A stretch of 10,413 nucleotides of DNA from Pinguiococcus pyrenoidosus (Eukaryota > Sar > Pinguiophyceae > Pinguiochrysidales > Pinguiochrysidaceae). Location of the stretch: positions 1-10,413 of the forward strand of contig JAAMXY010000518.1 of NCBI GenBank assembly GCA_019677205.1, written 5' to 3'. Shown piece after piece: positions 1 through 7,127 of this stretch. Every line of letters starts with the position of its first letter. Position 1 is the stretch's first letter. A program made the translations under genes and the position numbers. The notes under the pieces are model-generated. The model worked only from the letters and a program-made list of their open reading frames with translations, was not told where the DNA came from and ran no database searches.

Positions 1-75
1 GGGTTTCCCTGGCAAGTTCTCTCGATCACGATCGTCGAGGTTTCCTATATCAACACCCTTTCTTCTTTGAGCCAT
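1..75 (-). CDS. Possible 5' end of an unidentified gene, cut by the left edge
   Basis: An ATG at 75..73 opens a frame of 25 codons that stays open to the window edge. It codes a hydrophilic, highly charged peptide beginning MAQRRKGVDIGNLDDRDREN. The strand matches OGG1 and the JmjC gene upstream of it, so a third tandem gene would fit. The base after the ATG is G, but position -3 is T, so the start context is only partly favourable. The product is not recognised, and 25 codons can be open by chance in GC-rich DNA. The call is weak; the adjoining sequence would settle it. Confidence 0.22.
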   Translation of the reverse strand, partial: MAQRRKGVDIGNLDDRDRENLPGKP

Positions 76-674
76 CGATGCCGCCGTTGGTTGGAGCGCG
101 ACGACGACGGGTCTCCCACGGTGAGCGGGGGGGGAGCAGGAGGAGCACCGCGGTGCCCTGAAGACCCTGACCGAAGCCGGACTGGCTCCCGCGCTTCCGC
201 CCCTGTGTGACGTTCGCGGCGGCTTTACGGCGCGGTTCGAGCACACGATGCTGCTCCGGCCGACGTGCAAAGAGGCCGTGCCTCGTGGAAGCGAGTCCTC
301 AGCGTCCGTTGCCGCTATTGCTCCTTTGCATTCCAAGGTGTCGCACACACTCCCACGCGGATTACCAGACCGTTGCTTCCCTGCTGCAGTTGAATCGGTT
401 TGGGTGAAGCCCACGGAGGAGCTGCATGTCACAGCTTTCATGCAGTGCTGTCGCTAGTTCGCAATGTAGTGTCGCGCTCCTGCATTCCACTTTTCTTTTT
501 GCTTTCCGTTGGTGAACTATGGAAGCTCTCCTTCGCAATGCTCGTTGCGAGTGCGACTCAGACCACGCACGCCACCCCACCGCCGTCCCGTCGGCATTTG
601 TCTCGTTTGCCATGCCGTCCGCGAAGAGGAAGCCATACTCGCCACTTATCACGCGCAGCACCCGATCCATTGCC
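76..674. other. Intergenic stretch, no supported gene
   Basis: These 599 bp lie beyond the OGG1 stop codon and probably hold its 3' UTR plus the upstream region of any gene starting at 75. Several frames are open on both strands, but none shows a recognisable motif. The long minus-strand frame at 362-892 overlaps real OGG1 coding sequence in another frame. I see no tRNA, no terminal repeat and no convincing polyadenylation signal. Confidence 0.6.
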
Positions 675-2204
675 CTATCTCTCCAGGTTCTTGGCCGCTT
701 TCTCTTCCCGGGCAAGGCGGCGCCTCTCTTGGTCCTGCTCTTTGCGCTGCTTTTCCTCCTCCTTGAACGCAAGCTGCTCGTCCACGAGATGCGCCGGGAG
801 ACGCTCGCGAAGCCTGGGGAGCTCGGCAGTGAAGAGAAGGGAGTGAGCCCAGCCGGCATGCTGGCCAAAGCGATCCCTGAACTTGTCGCCAACCAGCTCG
901 TAGATCTTGGGCGTCAAGCTGTTGGCCGACTTGAGCCGATCATCGTCATCGTAGTCGCGCGTCGCAATTCGCCACACATGAGTGTCCACTGCCCGTTGCG
1001 ACAATTGTCAGAGATGATGAGATGAGACTGCGTGATCTGCTCCTCTTTGCCTTCCTACTCCTGCTCCTGCACCCGCTCCTGCTCCTGCTCCCGCTCCTGC
1101 TCCTGCTTCGGAAAAGGAGACGTACCAGGAATGCAGTCCGTTTGGTCCAGACAGAACAGCGCCACACAGTCGGCAACTTTCGGGCCGACGCCGGGATACT
1201 CCAGCAGCTGAGACTTTACTTCAGGCCGCGGCATACTGCGCAGCCTCGTGAGATGCTCGGTCCCTCCCTGTTCTGACAGCATTTGCTGGTGGGCGGACGA
1301 AGCAGCAGCTTTGAGTCGTTCAGCCTGGGCGTCCCTTCCCATTGCGAGACTGGAGCCTCGAGCTTCGGGCAGACTTACCACTGTTCCAACGATGTACTTC
1401 GCACGATAGCCGAAGCCCATCTCCCGCAGACGCTGCTCCGTGAGCTTGGACATCTGCTGCACGGTCGGAAACGAGTGCATTTCAACCTCGTTCCCATCCG
1501 GCAGCATGAAGGTGCCGAGCCGGGTGCCGCACTCCTCGCGGAGCCTCTGCAAACAAGACGAGTGGGCGTGTTGAAGAGCTCGTCAACCATTGCTCCACTG
1601 CTCAAGGTGGAGCGACGAAGGGCGCAGCCCTTCGCTTGGCGGACAGGCTTACCCCGAGCATCAGTTGGATTCGGGCGATGTTGTTGTTGCTGGAGCAAAT
1701 GAAGCTGAGGAGGCATTCGAGCGGATCCTGCCGCAGCACACGAATACCAGGAAGACATGCCGCCACGGCGGCGAGGCGATCATCCACACTGCTCCAGAGA
1801 GCGTACAGCTCCCGCAGGCGCCCCTTCTCGAGATTGAGGTAGTCTCGCAGCTTCCTCCGCCACCGCGCGGTATCGGCGGATGTCAGGCAGGCGGCCAAAG
1901 TGGTCTCCGGTGTCTCCTTGAGCACGAAGACATCAAGATCGACCACGCCAATCCAGGCATCGACTACTTCGGAGCCTTTTGCCCCCGCATCCTCGGCAGC
2001 GGACTTGTCGACGGCAGCTGTGGCGGGCAGCGGGCGCCAGTGGAAGACCTGCCCAGTGGGCAACACGTCGTTGATGCGGAGCTCCTCGGGCGCCACTTGC
2101 AGATCCTCAAAGGCTGACGGCGGGGGCATGTGCAAAGGGCCTTCAGCAGCCCTGACTGCGAAAGCACTGTCCACCCGCTGGCGCTTGCTGGCGCGGAGGA
2201 CCAT
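675..2204 (-). CDS. OGG1: 8-oxoguanine DNA glycosylase / AP lyase (OGG1), four exons
   Basis: Removes 8-oxoguanine paired with C from oxidised DNA and nicks the abasic site in base excision repair, in the nucleus and probably organelles. Inferred exons: 2204-1653, 1546-1379, 1324-1126, 988-675, joined by GT-AG introns into about 410 residues (human alpha form 345). The N-terminal OGG domain has LPTGQVFHW and RQDPLECLLSFICSSNNNIARI, ending at the base-contacting R178. GFGYRAKY supplies R232. The helix-hairpin-helix is PGVGPKVADC with catalytic Lys289, and catalytic Asp308 lies in VDTHVW. The 19-residue Lys-to-Asp spacing equals that of human K249-D268, which supports the splicing. The start at 2204 has a strong ACCATGG context and a KRQR basic stretch nearby. 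The C-terminus is a charged, probably helical tail of about 35 residues. One oddity is His355, where human OGG1 has the 8-oxoG-contacting Gln315. Confidence 0.95.
989..1125 (-). other. OGG1: OGG1 intron 3 (137 bp, GT-AG) between the catalytic Lys and Asp
   Basis: The donor is GTACGT after ATTCCTG and the acceptor is CAACGGGCAG. Joining ATTCCTG to TGGACAC rebuilds CIPVDTHVW and restores the catalytic Asp. The intron contains an in-frame stop, so retention would truncate the enzyme after the catalytic Lys and before the Asp. It also carries the hexamer repeat at 1058-1105. Confidence 0.93.
1058..1105 (-). repeat. Imperfect CAGGAG hexamer microsatellite inside OGG1 intron 3
   Basis: Eight hexamer units cover 48 bp (CTCCTG on the plus strand, CAGGAG on the minus strand). 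Five or more units are exact; the others carry single or double changes (CTCCCG, CACCCG). The transcribed strand product is purine-rich. It reads as Gln-Glu repeats in one frame but lies entirely within the inferred intron, so it is not protein-coding. Confidence 0.85.
1325..1378 (-). other. OGG1: OGG1 intron 2 (54 bp, GT-AG, phase 0, length divisible by 3)
   Basis: The donor is a consensus GTAAGT after a GTG codon and the acceptor is CGCCCAG. The 18 codons inside are open, so retention would insert 18 residues without a frameshift. Removal brings the spacing between GYRAKY and the SEQGG segment closer to that of human OGG1. Reading it as coding sequence cannot be excluded from sequence alone. 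Confidence 0.65.
1547..1652 (-). other. OGG1: OGG1 intron 1 (106 bp, GT-AG, phase 0)
   Basis: The donor is GTAAGC directly after a GGG codon and the acceptor is TTTGCAG. Removing it joins IARIQLMLG to RLREECGTRLG, which lines up with the continuous helix following the SSNNNIAR motif in human OGG1. Reading through would lose this alignment. Confidence 0.88.
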
Positions 2205-2635
2205 GGTTCTCGCTGGCCACCTGGCGAAAGCGAGGGCGTCTCGATGGCTGAGGATGCCGCAACTCAGACTCCACAGAGTCCACGCCCGACACCGATAGCC
2301 ATTGGCCATCGGCGGGGCACGAGGCGCGGCACGGAGGCTGAAGTCAGCTAGAGAGGCCCTCTTGGCGCCATCTGGCCAAACGGCCTGCAGACAGACAGGA
2401 TACGGGACAGAGGCGAGGCCGTCGAGGCGGCGGACGGTGAGAAGGCCTCGCCTCCATTGCGCGCTCAGCTGCTTTCCAGGCCGCTGAGGGCGGCATGCTC
2501 CTTGAAGTCCGTCTTGGGCCTTGAGGAGATGGGTCATCATGGAAAGGGCTGGCTCCTCTGAGGAGAGATGGACGAGAGGTGTGTGACATGGATTGTCGGC
2601 ACCCAACCGCCCCGAAGGAGGAAACAAAGCCATTG
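2205..2635 (-). other. Interval between JmjC gene and OGG1; open in the OGG1 frame
   Basis: These 431 bp separate two tandem minus-strand genes and should hold the JmjC 3' UTR and the OGG1 promoter/5' UTR. The OGG1 frame has no stop here. An in-frame ATG at 2309..2307 would add 35 residues that are rich in Arg, Trp and Leu with one Asp, which resembles a mitochondrial presequence. An ATG at 2633 lies just past the JmjC stop. The 2204 ATG has much the better context, so I treat this stretch as non-coding or as part of an alternative isoform. Confidence 0.45.
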
Positions 2636-3764
2636 CTACTTGGTCTTAATCCCGAGCAATTCCTTAAAGAGGTTTGGCACGATGGCCATGGCGAACAGGG
2701 GACTGTTGCGCAAGAAATGCCCCACGCGGAAGTGGAAGAAGCTGACCCCAAGCGCCACCTCATCCTCAAGATAATCCACGCGGTGCCATGTCCACGCGGG
2801 AATCCAAGCCACGTCGCCCGCTTCGAGCACGAACTCATACCGAGGTATTCGCGACAGGGCCGCTGAGGCAGGATGGTGTCTGGACATCACATACGCGCGG
2901 CCATCTGGGGCTATGGACGGACGCATGGCGGCCGAGTGCTCGGCATCGAAGAGCGTCCAGCGGCGCCGGCCTTCCACTTGCAGCGCGACGTTACAGATGG
3001 GCTCCGAATGCAAGTCGGTCCTCGACGAGGCCATGGGATCCGTGAGGCGGGCGCCCTTTGCCAAGAAGATGGGCATCGTGAGCAGGAGCCCGATGCGCTC
3101 AGCTTCGAACCAGCCGCTGCCGAACACCTGATGGAGCCGATCTTGCACGTGACTGCGCTCCAGCAGCTCTGGAAAGCGGCGAAAGACCGCTTCCGTGCCA
3201 ATCTTCTCCGGACCGCCCCTAGTGATGTTGGCAATGATGTCGCGCAACGGGGCGCGGGCATCCGTGACCGTGTTGAAGCGCCTCGCATCCCGGAAGTAGT
3301 CCACGACCAGGCTGGCAACCGGTTCTTGCTGCAGCGCCTCCACCGACCAGTTTCGAAGGTCCACGTCCGCCAGGAATCCCTTGACCACAAAGGGCCTGCT
3401 GAGATCCAAGGTCGCTGGGAAGGCGGCGTCTCCCCAACGCAGCGTCGGCGGAGGCAGGGCGGGAAGTTCTTGCTCGCGGATCTCTTTGGCCTCCGGGTTC
3501 GCCTCCCATCGCTCCCACGTGTGCCGCTCTTGCTCCCGACACCACGACGACAGGACGCCCAGGGGATCCACGGACCTACGAGCCAACCGACAGCCGCTCA
3601 GTGGAAGTCTTCACAGCGAAAAGTCGTGGTGTAGGGTCGGATTGCAACCTTGCGAGCTGGGAAACGAGCCACACCGCAGCGTTCCACTGCGTCCCAGTCC
3701 CCACCCACCCCACCACTATAGCCAAAAGGCAGCCAGAGAGGGCCATGCGGCCCAAGCCTGCCAT
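2636..3764 (-). CDS. JmjC / cupin-8 domain Fe(II)- and 2-oxoglutarate-dependent oxygenase
   Basis: Family members hydroxylate or demethylate proteins, RNA or small molecules using Fe(II) and 2-oxoglutarate; the substrate here is unknown. The double-stranded beta-helix core is clear: LHSEPICNVALQVEGRRRWTLF provides iron ligands His228 and Glu230, and WIPAWTWHRVDYL provides the distal His303. The iron triad is thus complete in its HxE...H form. The main exon (3575-2636) has no upstream ATG; its frame reaches a stop at 3613-3611. I infer exon 1 at 3764-3649 and a 73-bp GT-AG intron, giving about 351 residues. Exon 1 codes a hydrophobic segment (MALSGCLLAIVVGWVG) that could be a signal peptide, membrane anchor or targeting sequence. 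The enzyme is confident; the first exon is moderately supported. Confidence 0.83.
3576..3648 (-). other. Inferred intron 1 of the JmjC gene (73 bp, GT-AG)
   Basis: The donor is CGCAAG/GTTGCA and the acceptor TTGGCTCGTAG. The upstream frame ends in phase 2 and the downstream frame supplies one base, so the join forms an Arg codon and keeps the frame. CACTGAG in the 3' half could be the branch site. Its length matches the 71- and 72-bp introns of ACBD6. It is inferred from the lack of any ATG in the downstream exon. Confidence 0.6.
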
Positions 3765-4141
3765 TCCACGCGCTGGTGGCACGCCGAAGGCGCCTCCTCT
3801 TCCCGTCCGCGTTGGCCCATTTCATGCGGGCGCACAAGCGGCGTCCGCTTACAGGCGGGCGCATTGGCACGATTCCTTTTCGTTTTCGTTGTGATTCGCT
3901 GGGGCCCTGAAATAGCCTCATAAGAGAGAAGAAGTTGAATGTCAAGCTGCTACGCCAATCCCGCGCGCCAAAGGGCCAACGTCCTTCCCAACGTTCACGC
4001 CGCCCGACGCAACAAGACCAATGGAAGCGCCGCGCAGTCGCCGGGATTTCAAGTTGCGCGCCTTGCGCCTCCGCCGCCGCCGAAGCCCTCCGTCTCGTCG
4101 GCCGCTTTGACAGTGCCTCCGGTTGCGAGCGATCCGCGAGG
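3765..4141. promoter_or_regulatory. Divergent promoter interval between JmjC gene and NEMP
   Basis: This 377-bp gap separates two head-to-head starts (3764 minus, 4142 plus), so it must hold both promoters and 5' UTRs. I see no convincing TATA box; a CCAAT pentamer occurs across 4018-4022 but lies too near the NEMP start to interpret. If plus-strand transcription begins upstream of 3939, two upstream ATGs precede the NEMP start: one at 3939 opens a frame to 4253 that overlaps the NEMP start out of frame, and one at 4021 opens a short frame closing at 4110. Confidence 0.5.
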
Positions 4142-5848
4142 ATGCGCGCCTGCTTTGTGCCAGCGACGGCTGTCTGGTTGCTGGCGCTGTGCTATGGCCC
4201 CGCAGCGGCTGCGCGAGGTCCGAAGGGCGTCCACCGCTGCGTGGGGCAGCTGAGCTACGCGGACAAGGAAGTGCGGGTCGGAGATGTGGTGGATCACATG
4301 GTGGACAAGCTGGGCCTGCGCGTCGTGACGGACGGCATGGACAACTGGAACGAGACGGATACGGGCGTCGTCGCGGCGCTCAAGCGGCTGTTTGAGCCGC
4401 GCCTGGCCTTCCACGTGCTGTGGAAGAACGCGCGCTTCAACGTGTCCATCGCCAAAGACGATGCGGCAGCGCTCAAGTTCTCGGCGGAGCCTTGGCGCTC
4501 GCATGCGGCGCTCTGCGCGGCGCTGGGGATGCTCAACACCGTCCTGGATCCACTGGGAGCGGGCGGAATCCACGAGCGGCTCTGCGCCTGCGTCGAGATG
4601 TCGCCGGAGGACAAGTCCTACGGGCAGCGGTGTGGTGTGCACCCGTGGAAGGATCCCTGGGCCGTGCTCATGGGGGTGGAGAAGGAGTGCGAGCAGTCGA
4701 GGGCGTACCTGCACTGCCAGATTCGCACGGGATTGACGCCGGGGACCTGTCTGCATGCCCCGCCCGGCGCGAAAGTGAGAATCGACACGGAGGAGGCCCC
4801 GAAGATCCTGCTCGGAGACTTCGTCTCCGAGAACAGCTCCCTCAGCGGAGTCTTGCCGTTGCGCGTGCCCCATCCAGCCGCGCGGCTCGTGGTGGGCGGC
4901 TTTCTGCTGCTGGGAGCTCGGCCGTTGAGCAACTCCCGGGCCTTCCACTACGCTCTCGCCGCCGCTCTCGGCGTGGCGGTGGCAGCGCTGATCGCGGTGG
5001 TCGTGCTGACCAGATATGGGACGATGAAGATCGAGACGCTTCCGTACGGAAGAGCGTTCACGCGCAGCGTTGCCGTCCTCGTGGCCGCCGGCTCGGTCTA
5101 TGTCAACACAGTGGTGGTCCCGATCTTCTCCGCCTTCTTCGCGCTGATGCTGCAATTTTGGAAGAGCGGCCTTTTCGGGTATACCTGGGTGGGGAAGGCT
5201 TACTTCGTGGCCTTCTCGGTGGTGGCCGTCATGATGGTGCACTTCAACGGGTGGGGTGCGATGTATTCAGAGAGTGACCTTGAGCTCATAGAGGAGATGA
5301 ACGAGTTCCAAGCGCCACAGAGCAACGGGACGTATGGCCTGTCGAAGCCGACCGAGATCCTCGTAGACTCCAACGGACAGGTCTCCGCAGTACACAGGCC
5401 GGGGAAGCTGAGGGACCTGCTTCGGGAGGGTCTGCGCTTCGTCGCCGTCCTGCTCATCGCATCCAGCCTGGGCGACGTTGAGGTTGGGATTGCGGTAGCC
5501 CTGCTGATTCTCTTCTGGTCGGACATCTGCTACGTCCTATTCCGGCTGTTTCTCCTCGTAAATGCGTGGACGCGCCCCTCGCACTTTGCGGCCCGGCCCA
5601 ACATGACGGACGAGGAGTTTGAGCAGGAGAAGGCGGAGGTGACGAAGCGTGAGCTAGAGCGTTTGCGGATCTACCTCAAGTCGGCGCGCGGCAAGCGAGA
5701 CATCAGCAAAGTAGAGAATGAAGGAACTGTCATGAGATTGGAGCGCTTCGTCAAGACGGGCCACCACGTCCGAGACGATCGCGACACAGCCGCGCGCGAT
5801 GACATAGGATTCCTTGACAAGATCTATGCCCGCTGTATCGTTTCGTAG
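4142..5848 (+). CDS. NEMP: NEMP / TMEM194 nuclear envelope integral membrane protein
   Basis: NEMP proteins sit in the inner nuclear membrane and affect envelope stiffness and nuclear function in animals and plants. The 568-residue product starts with a signal peptide (about 1-24), then a lumenal domain with Cys33, 125, 148, 150, 164, 183, 192 and 203 and sequons at N70 and N231. Hydrophobic segments follow at about 247-258, 268-290, 308-337, 352-367 and 430-475. Two stretches identify the family: GARPLSNSRAFHYALAAALG, matching the NEMP first membrane unit, and the post-membrane MTDEEFEQEKAEVTKRELER. It has a hydrophilic loop at about 371-428, longer than I recall in animal NEMP1. The start is chosen because a signal peptide follows directly and A stands at -3; the frame is open further upstream. 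No intron is needed. A basic, charged C-terminal tail ends the protein. Confidence 0.9.
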   Translation: MRACFVPATAVWLLALCYGPAAAARGPKGVHRCVGQLSYADKEVRVGDVVDHMVDKLGLRVVTDGMDNWNETDTGVVAALKRLFEPRLAFHVLWKNARFNVSIAKDDAAALKFSAEPWRSHAALCAALGMLNTVLDPLGAGGIHERLCACVEMSPEDKSYGQRCGVHPWKDPWAVLMGVEKECEQSRAYLHCQIRTGLTPGTCLHAPPGAKVRIDTEEAPKILLGDFVSENSSLSGVLPLRVPHPAARLVVGGFLLLGARPLSNSRAFHYALAAALGVAVAALIAVVVLTRYGTMKIETLPYGRAFTRSVAVLVAAGSVYVNTVVVPIFSAFFALMLQFWKSGLFGYTWVGKAYFVAFSVVAVMMVHFNGWGAMYSESDLELIEEMNEFQAPQSNGTYGLSKPTEILVDSNGQVSAVHRPGKLRDLLREGLRFVAVLLIASSLGDVEVGIAVALLILFWSDICYVLFRLFLLVNAWTRPSHFAARPNMTDEEFEQEKAEVTKRELERLRIYLKSARGKRDISKVENEGTVMRLERFVKTGHHVRDDRDTAARDDIGFLDKIYARCIVS

Positions 5849-5907
5849 CTTTACGTGAATGTCAGATAGGGAGAGTTGCTTAGCTGTATAGTCAATCAAA
5901 GCGTGCT
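5849..5907. other. 59-bp gap between convergent stop codons of NEMP and ACBD6
   Basis: The NEMP TAG (plus) and ACBD6 TAG (minus) face each other across only 59 bp. Polyadenylation on both strands must therefore occur within this gap or inside the opposing gene, so the 3' UTRs very probably overlap. I see no canonical AATAAA on either strand. Confidence 0.7.
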
Positions 5908-6908
5908 CTAAGTTCCTTCTTTGCAGTCCTGCTCCGCCGCGGCAAAGAGTGCCCGGAGCTCCGCCGCGCCGGCGTCCAAACCGATCGACAAGGGGGTGTC
6001 TCCTTCGCTATCTTGGATCGTCCTGTCTGCTCCCGCCGCCAGCAGCGCCTTCACAATCTCCACGTGGTCGCAGAGACATGCGATGTGGAGGGGCGTCGAC
6101 CCGTCAGTGTCCGCAGCGTTCACGTCGGCCCCGGCGAGGACAAGCTCGTCGACAACCTCCTTATGCCCCGCTTCGACGGCCCAATGCAGCGCCGTCCTGC
6201 CGACTTGATCCTTCGACTCCAATGGTGCGCCCTCCCCCAGGAGCTTGCGAACCCCGGGAAGATCCCCCTTTGCGGCGCTGCCCGCCAGACCGTCGAACTC
6301 CTCTTCCGTCATCAGTGCGCCTGCGCTCTCTTCGCTTGCCTCTGCCACTGTTGTAGCCACCGCTGAGCCCCCTAGTGTGCTCACGGACAAGCCCATGGAC
6401 AAGGCGCCAGCGCCGGTGCCGCCATCCCCCTCCTGACCCGATGGGGCTTCCGAGGGCCCTCCCGCTTCGCAAAACGCTTGGAAAGCCTCCCCGTGCTGCT
6501 TGAGAACCAGCTGAATATACTCTGTGCGTGCCTCGTCCTCCGATTTCCCCTTGCACGCATTCCAAGCATCCCTAGGAGGAGCTGGGTGAGTACCAAGACC
6601 TGCCGTGGGCGGGGGGTGGGTTGGGTTCAAGCCCGGAGGTACCACTTTGCCTGCCCCGCGAAGTCGAAGAAGCCTGGTCGAGAGGTGTTCACGTCGCCCA
6701 CGGTGACTTGCTTGTAAAGCCCGTAGATGCTCAGTTTCTCATCAGTATCGCGGATCTGTTTGGCAAGTCAAACAGGCGCTGAGCGAAGTCCTGCGACGGG
6801 AGCTTGCGAGAGGATTGGCGTTCGGACCTGAGTCTGGCGAAGAAACGCCGCACAGAGATCAAAGAGCTCTTCGTCAGGATCGCCCTCCTGCTCAATGTAT
6901 GCCGCCAT
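5908..6908 (-). CDS. ACBD6: Acyl-CoA-binding domain-containing protein 6 (ACBP plus ankyrin repeats)
   Basis: Binds long-chain acyl-CoA esters; in animals ACBD6 buffers acyl-CoA and supports N-myristoylation in the cytosol and nucleus. Exons 6908-6828, 6755-6643 and 6571-5908 join through GT-AG introns into 285 residues, against 282 in human ACBD6. The ACBP domain covers about 10-90. The ligand residues Tyr38, Tyr41, Lys42, Lys64 and Tyr83 keep exactly the spacing of Y28, Y31, K32, K54 and Y73 in bovine ACBP, which confirms both splices. A Gly/Ala/Ser-rich linker (about 100-155) leads to ankyrin repeats at about 156-187 (partial), 188-220, 221-253 and a short last one to 277, with GRTALHWA and GSTPLHIA as consensus turns. 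The start at 6908 has G at -3 and +4. It lies 36 bases after the stop of the small frame at 6945-7127, and 3'-to-3' with NEMP. Confidence 0.95.
6572..6642 (-). other. ACBD6: ACBD6 intron 2 (71 bp, GT-AG)
   Basis: The donor is AAAGTG/GTACCT and the acceptor CTCCTCCTAG. Joining completes a Trp codon and gives [13 protein letters not shown], the invariant ACBP segment around the CoA-phosphate Lys. Reading through reaches an in-frame stop (YLRA then TGA). Confidence 0.95.
6756..6827 (-). other. ACBD6: ACBD6 intron 1 (72 bp, GT-AG, phase 0)
   Basis: The donor is ACTCAG/GTCCGA and the acceptor TGCCAAACAG. Removal joins [10 protein letters not shown] to [16 protein letters not shown], the first and second ACBP helices. 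The donor is weak beyond GT, but the preserved ligand-residue spacing supports it. Confidence 0.9.
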
Positions 6909-6944
6909 TGCCTACGACCCCCAGCCAGCTGCTGACAGCACAAG

Positions 6945-7127
6945 TTAGAAGCGCCTTTCGCGAGCTTTCGGGACAAACGCTGCGGCGTTGAGGATCGTCC
7001 ACAAGATTCTCGCTTGATAGTAGTACCAATTCGGTACTCCTACCGCGTGATAATTTTTCCCCCATCCCTCGTCCTTTGTTTGATGCATGAAATGAAAGGC
7101 CTGAGACTTCACCTCCCGTCTCCGCAT
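6945..7127 (-). CDS. Possible small unrecognised protein (60 aa or more)
   Basis: An ATG at 7127 (A at -3) opens 60 codons ending in TAA at 6945, 36 bases before the ACBD6 start. The C-terminal two thirds look protein-like: GWGKNYHAVGVPNWYYYQAR, then a short hydrophobic stretch (ILWTILNAAAF) and a basic end (PKARERRF). The first residues are Arg-rich. I do not recognise a family. The form (short, basic, one hydrophobic segment, aromatic-rich) is that of many small mitochondrial membrane subunits, but this is only resemblance. An extra 5' exon is possible: an ATG at 7253 with good context, a GTGAAG donor at 7206 and an acceptor ending at 7132 would join in frame and add 17 residues. It could also be chance within the dynein 3' UTR. 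Confidence 0.4.
   Translation of the reverse strand: MRRREVKSQAFHFMHQTKDEGWGKNYHAVGVPNWYYYQARILWTILNAAAFVPKARERRF

Noticed and set aside
23-34. Short inverted repeat CGATC-AC-GATCG near the left edge
   Set aside because: Five-base arms with a two-base centre are expected by chance and show no terminator or site context.
362-892. Minus-strand 176-codon frame
   Set aside because: It overlaps the last OGG1 exon in another frame, which has the conserved AGWA..LLF motif; the alternative frame shows no motif and is Arg/Ser-rich as expected of a GC-rich shadow.
1055-1118. Gln-Glu repeat peptide at the end of an OGG1 reading frame
   Set aside because: The sequence lies inside the inferred intron; splicing removes it and restores VDTHVW with correct catalytic spacing.
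4049-5242. 397-codon minus-strand frame opposite NEMP
   Set aside because: Antisense shadow of the NEMP frame: His/Arg/Gln-rich without domains, while the plus frame has signal peptide, membrane segments and family motifs.
4420-5277. 285-codon plus-strand frame overlapping NEMP
   Set aside because: Gly/Arg/Ala-rich out-of-frame reading of the same DNA with no recognisable motif.
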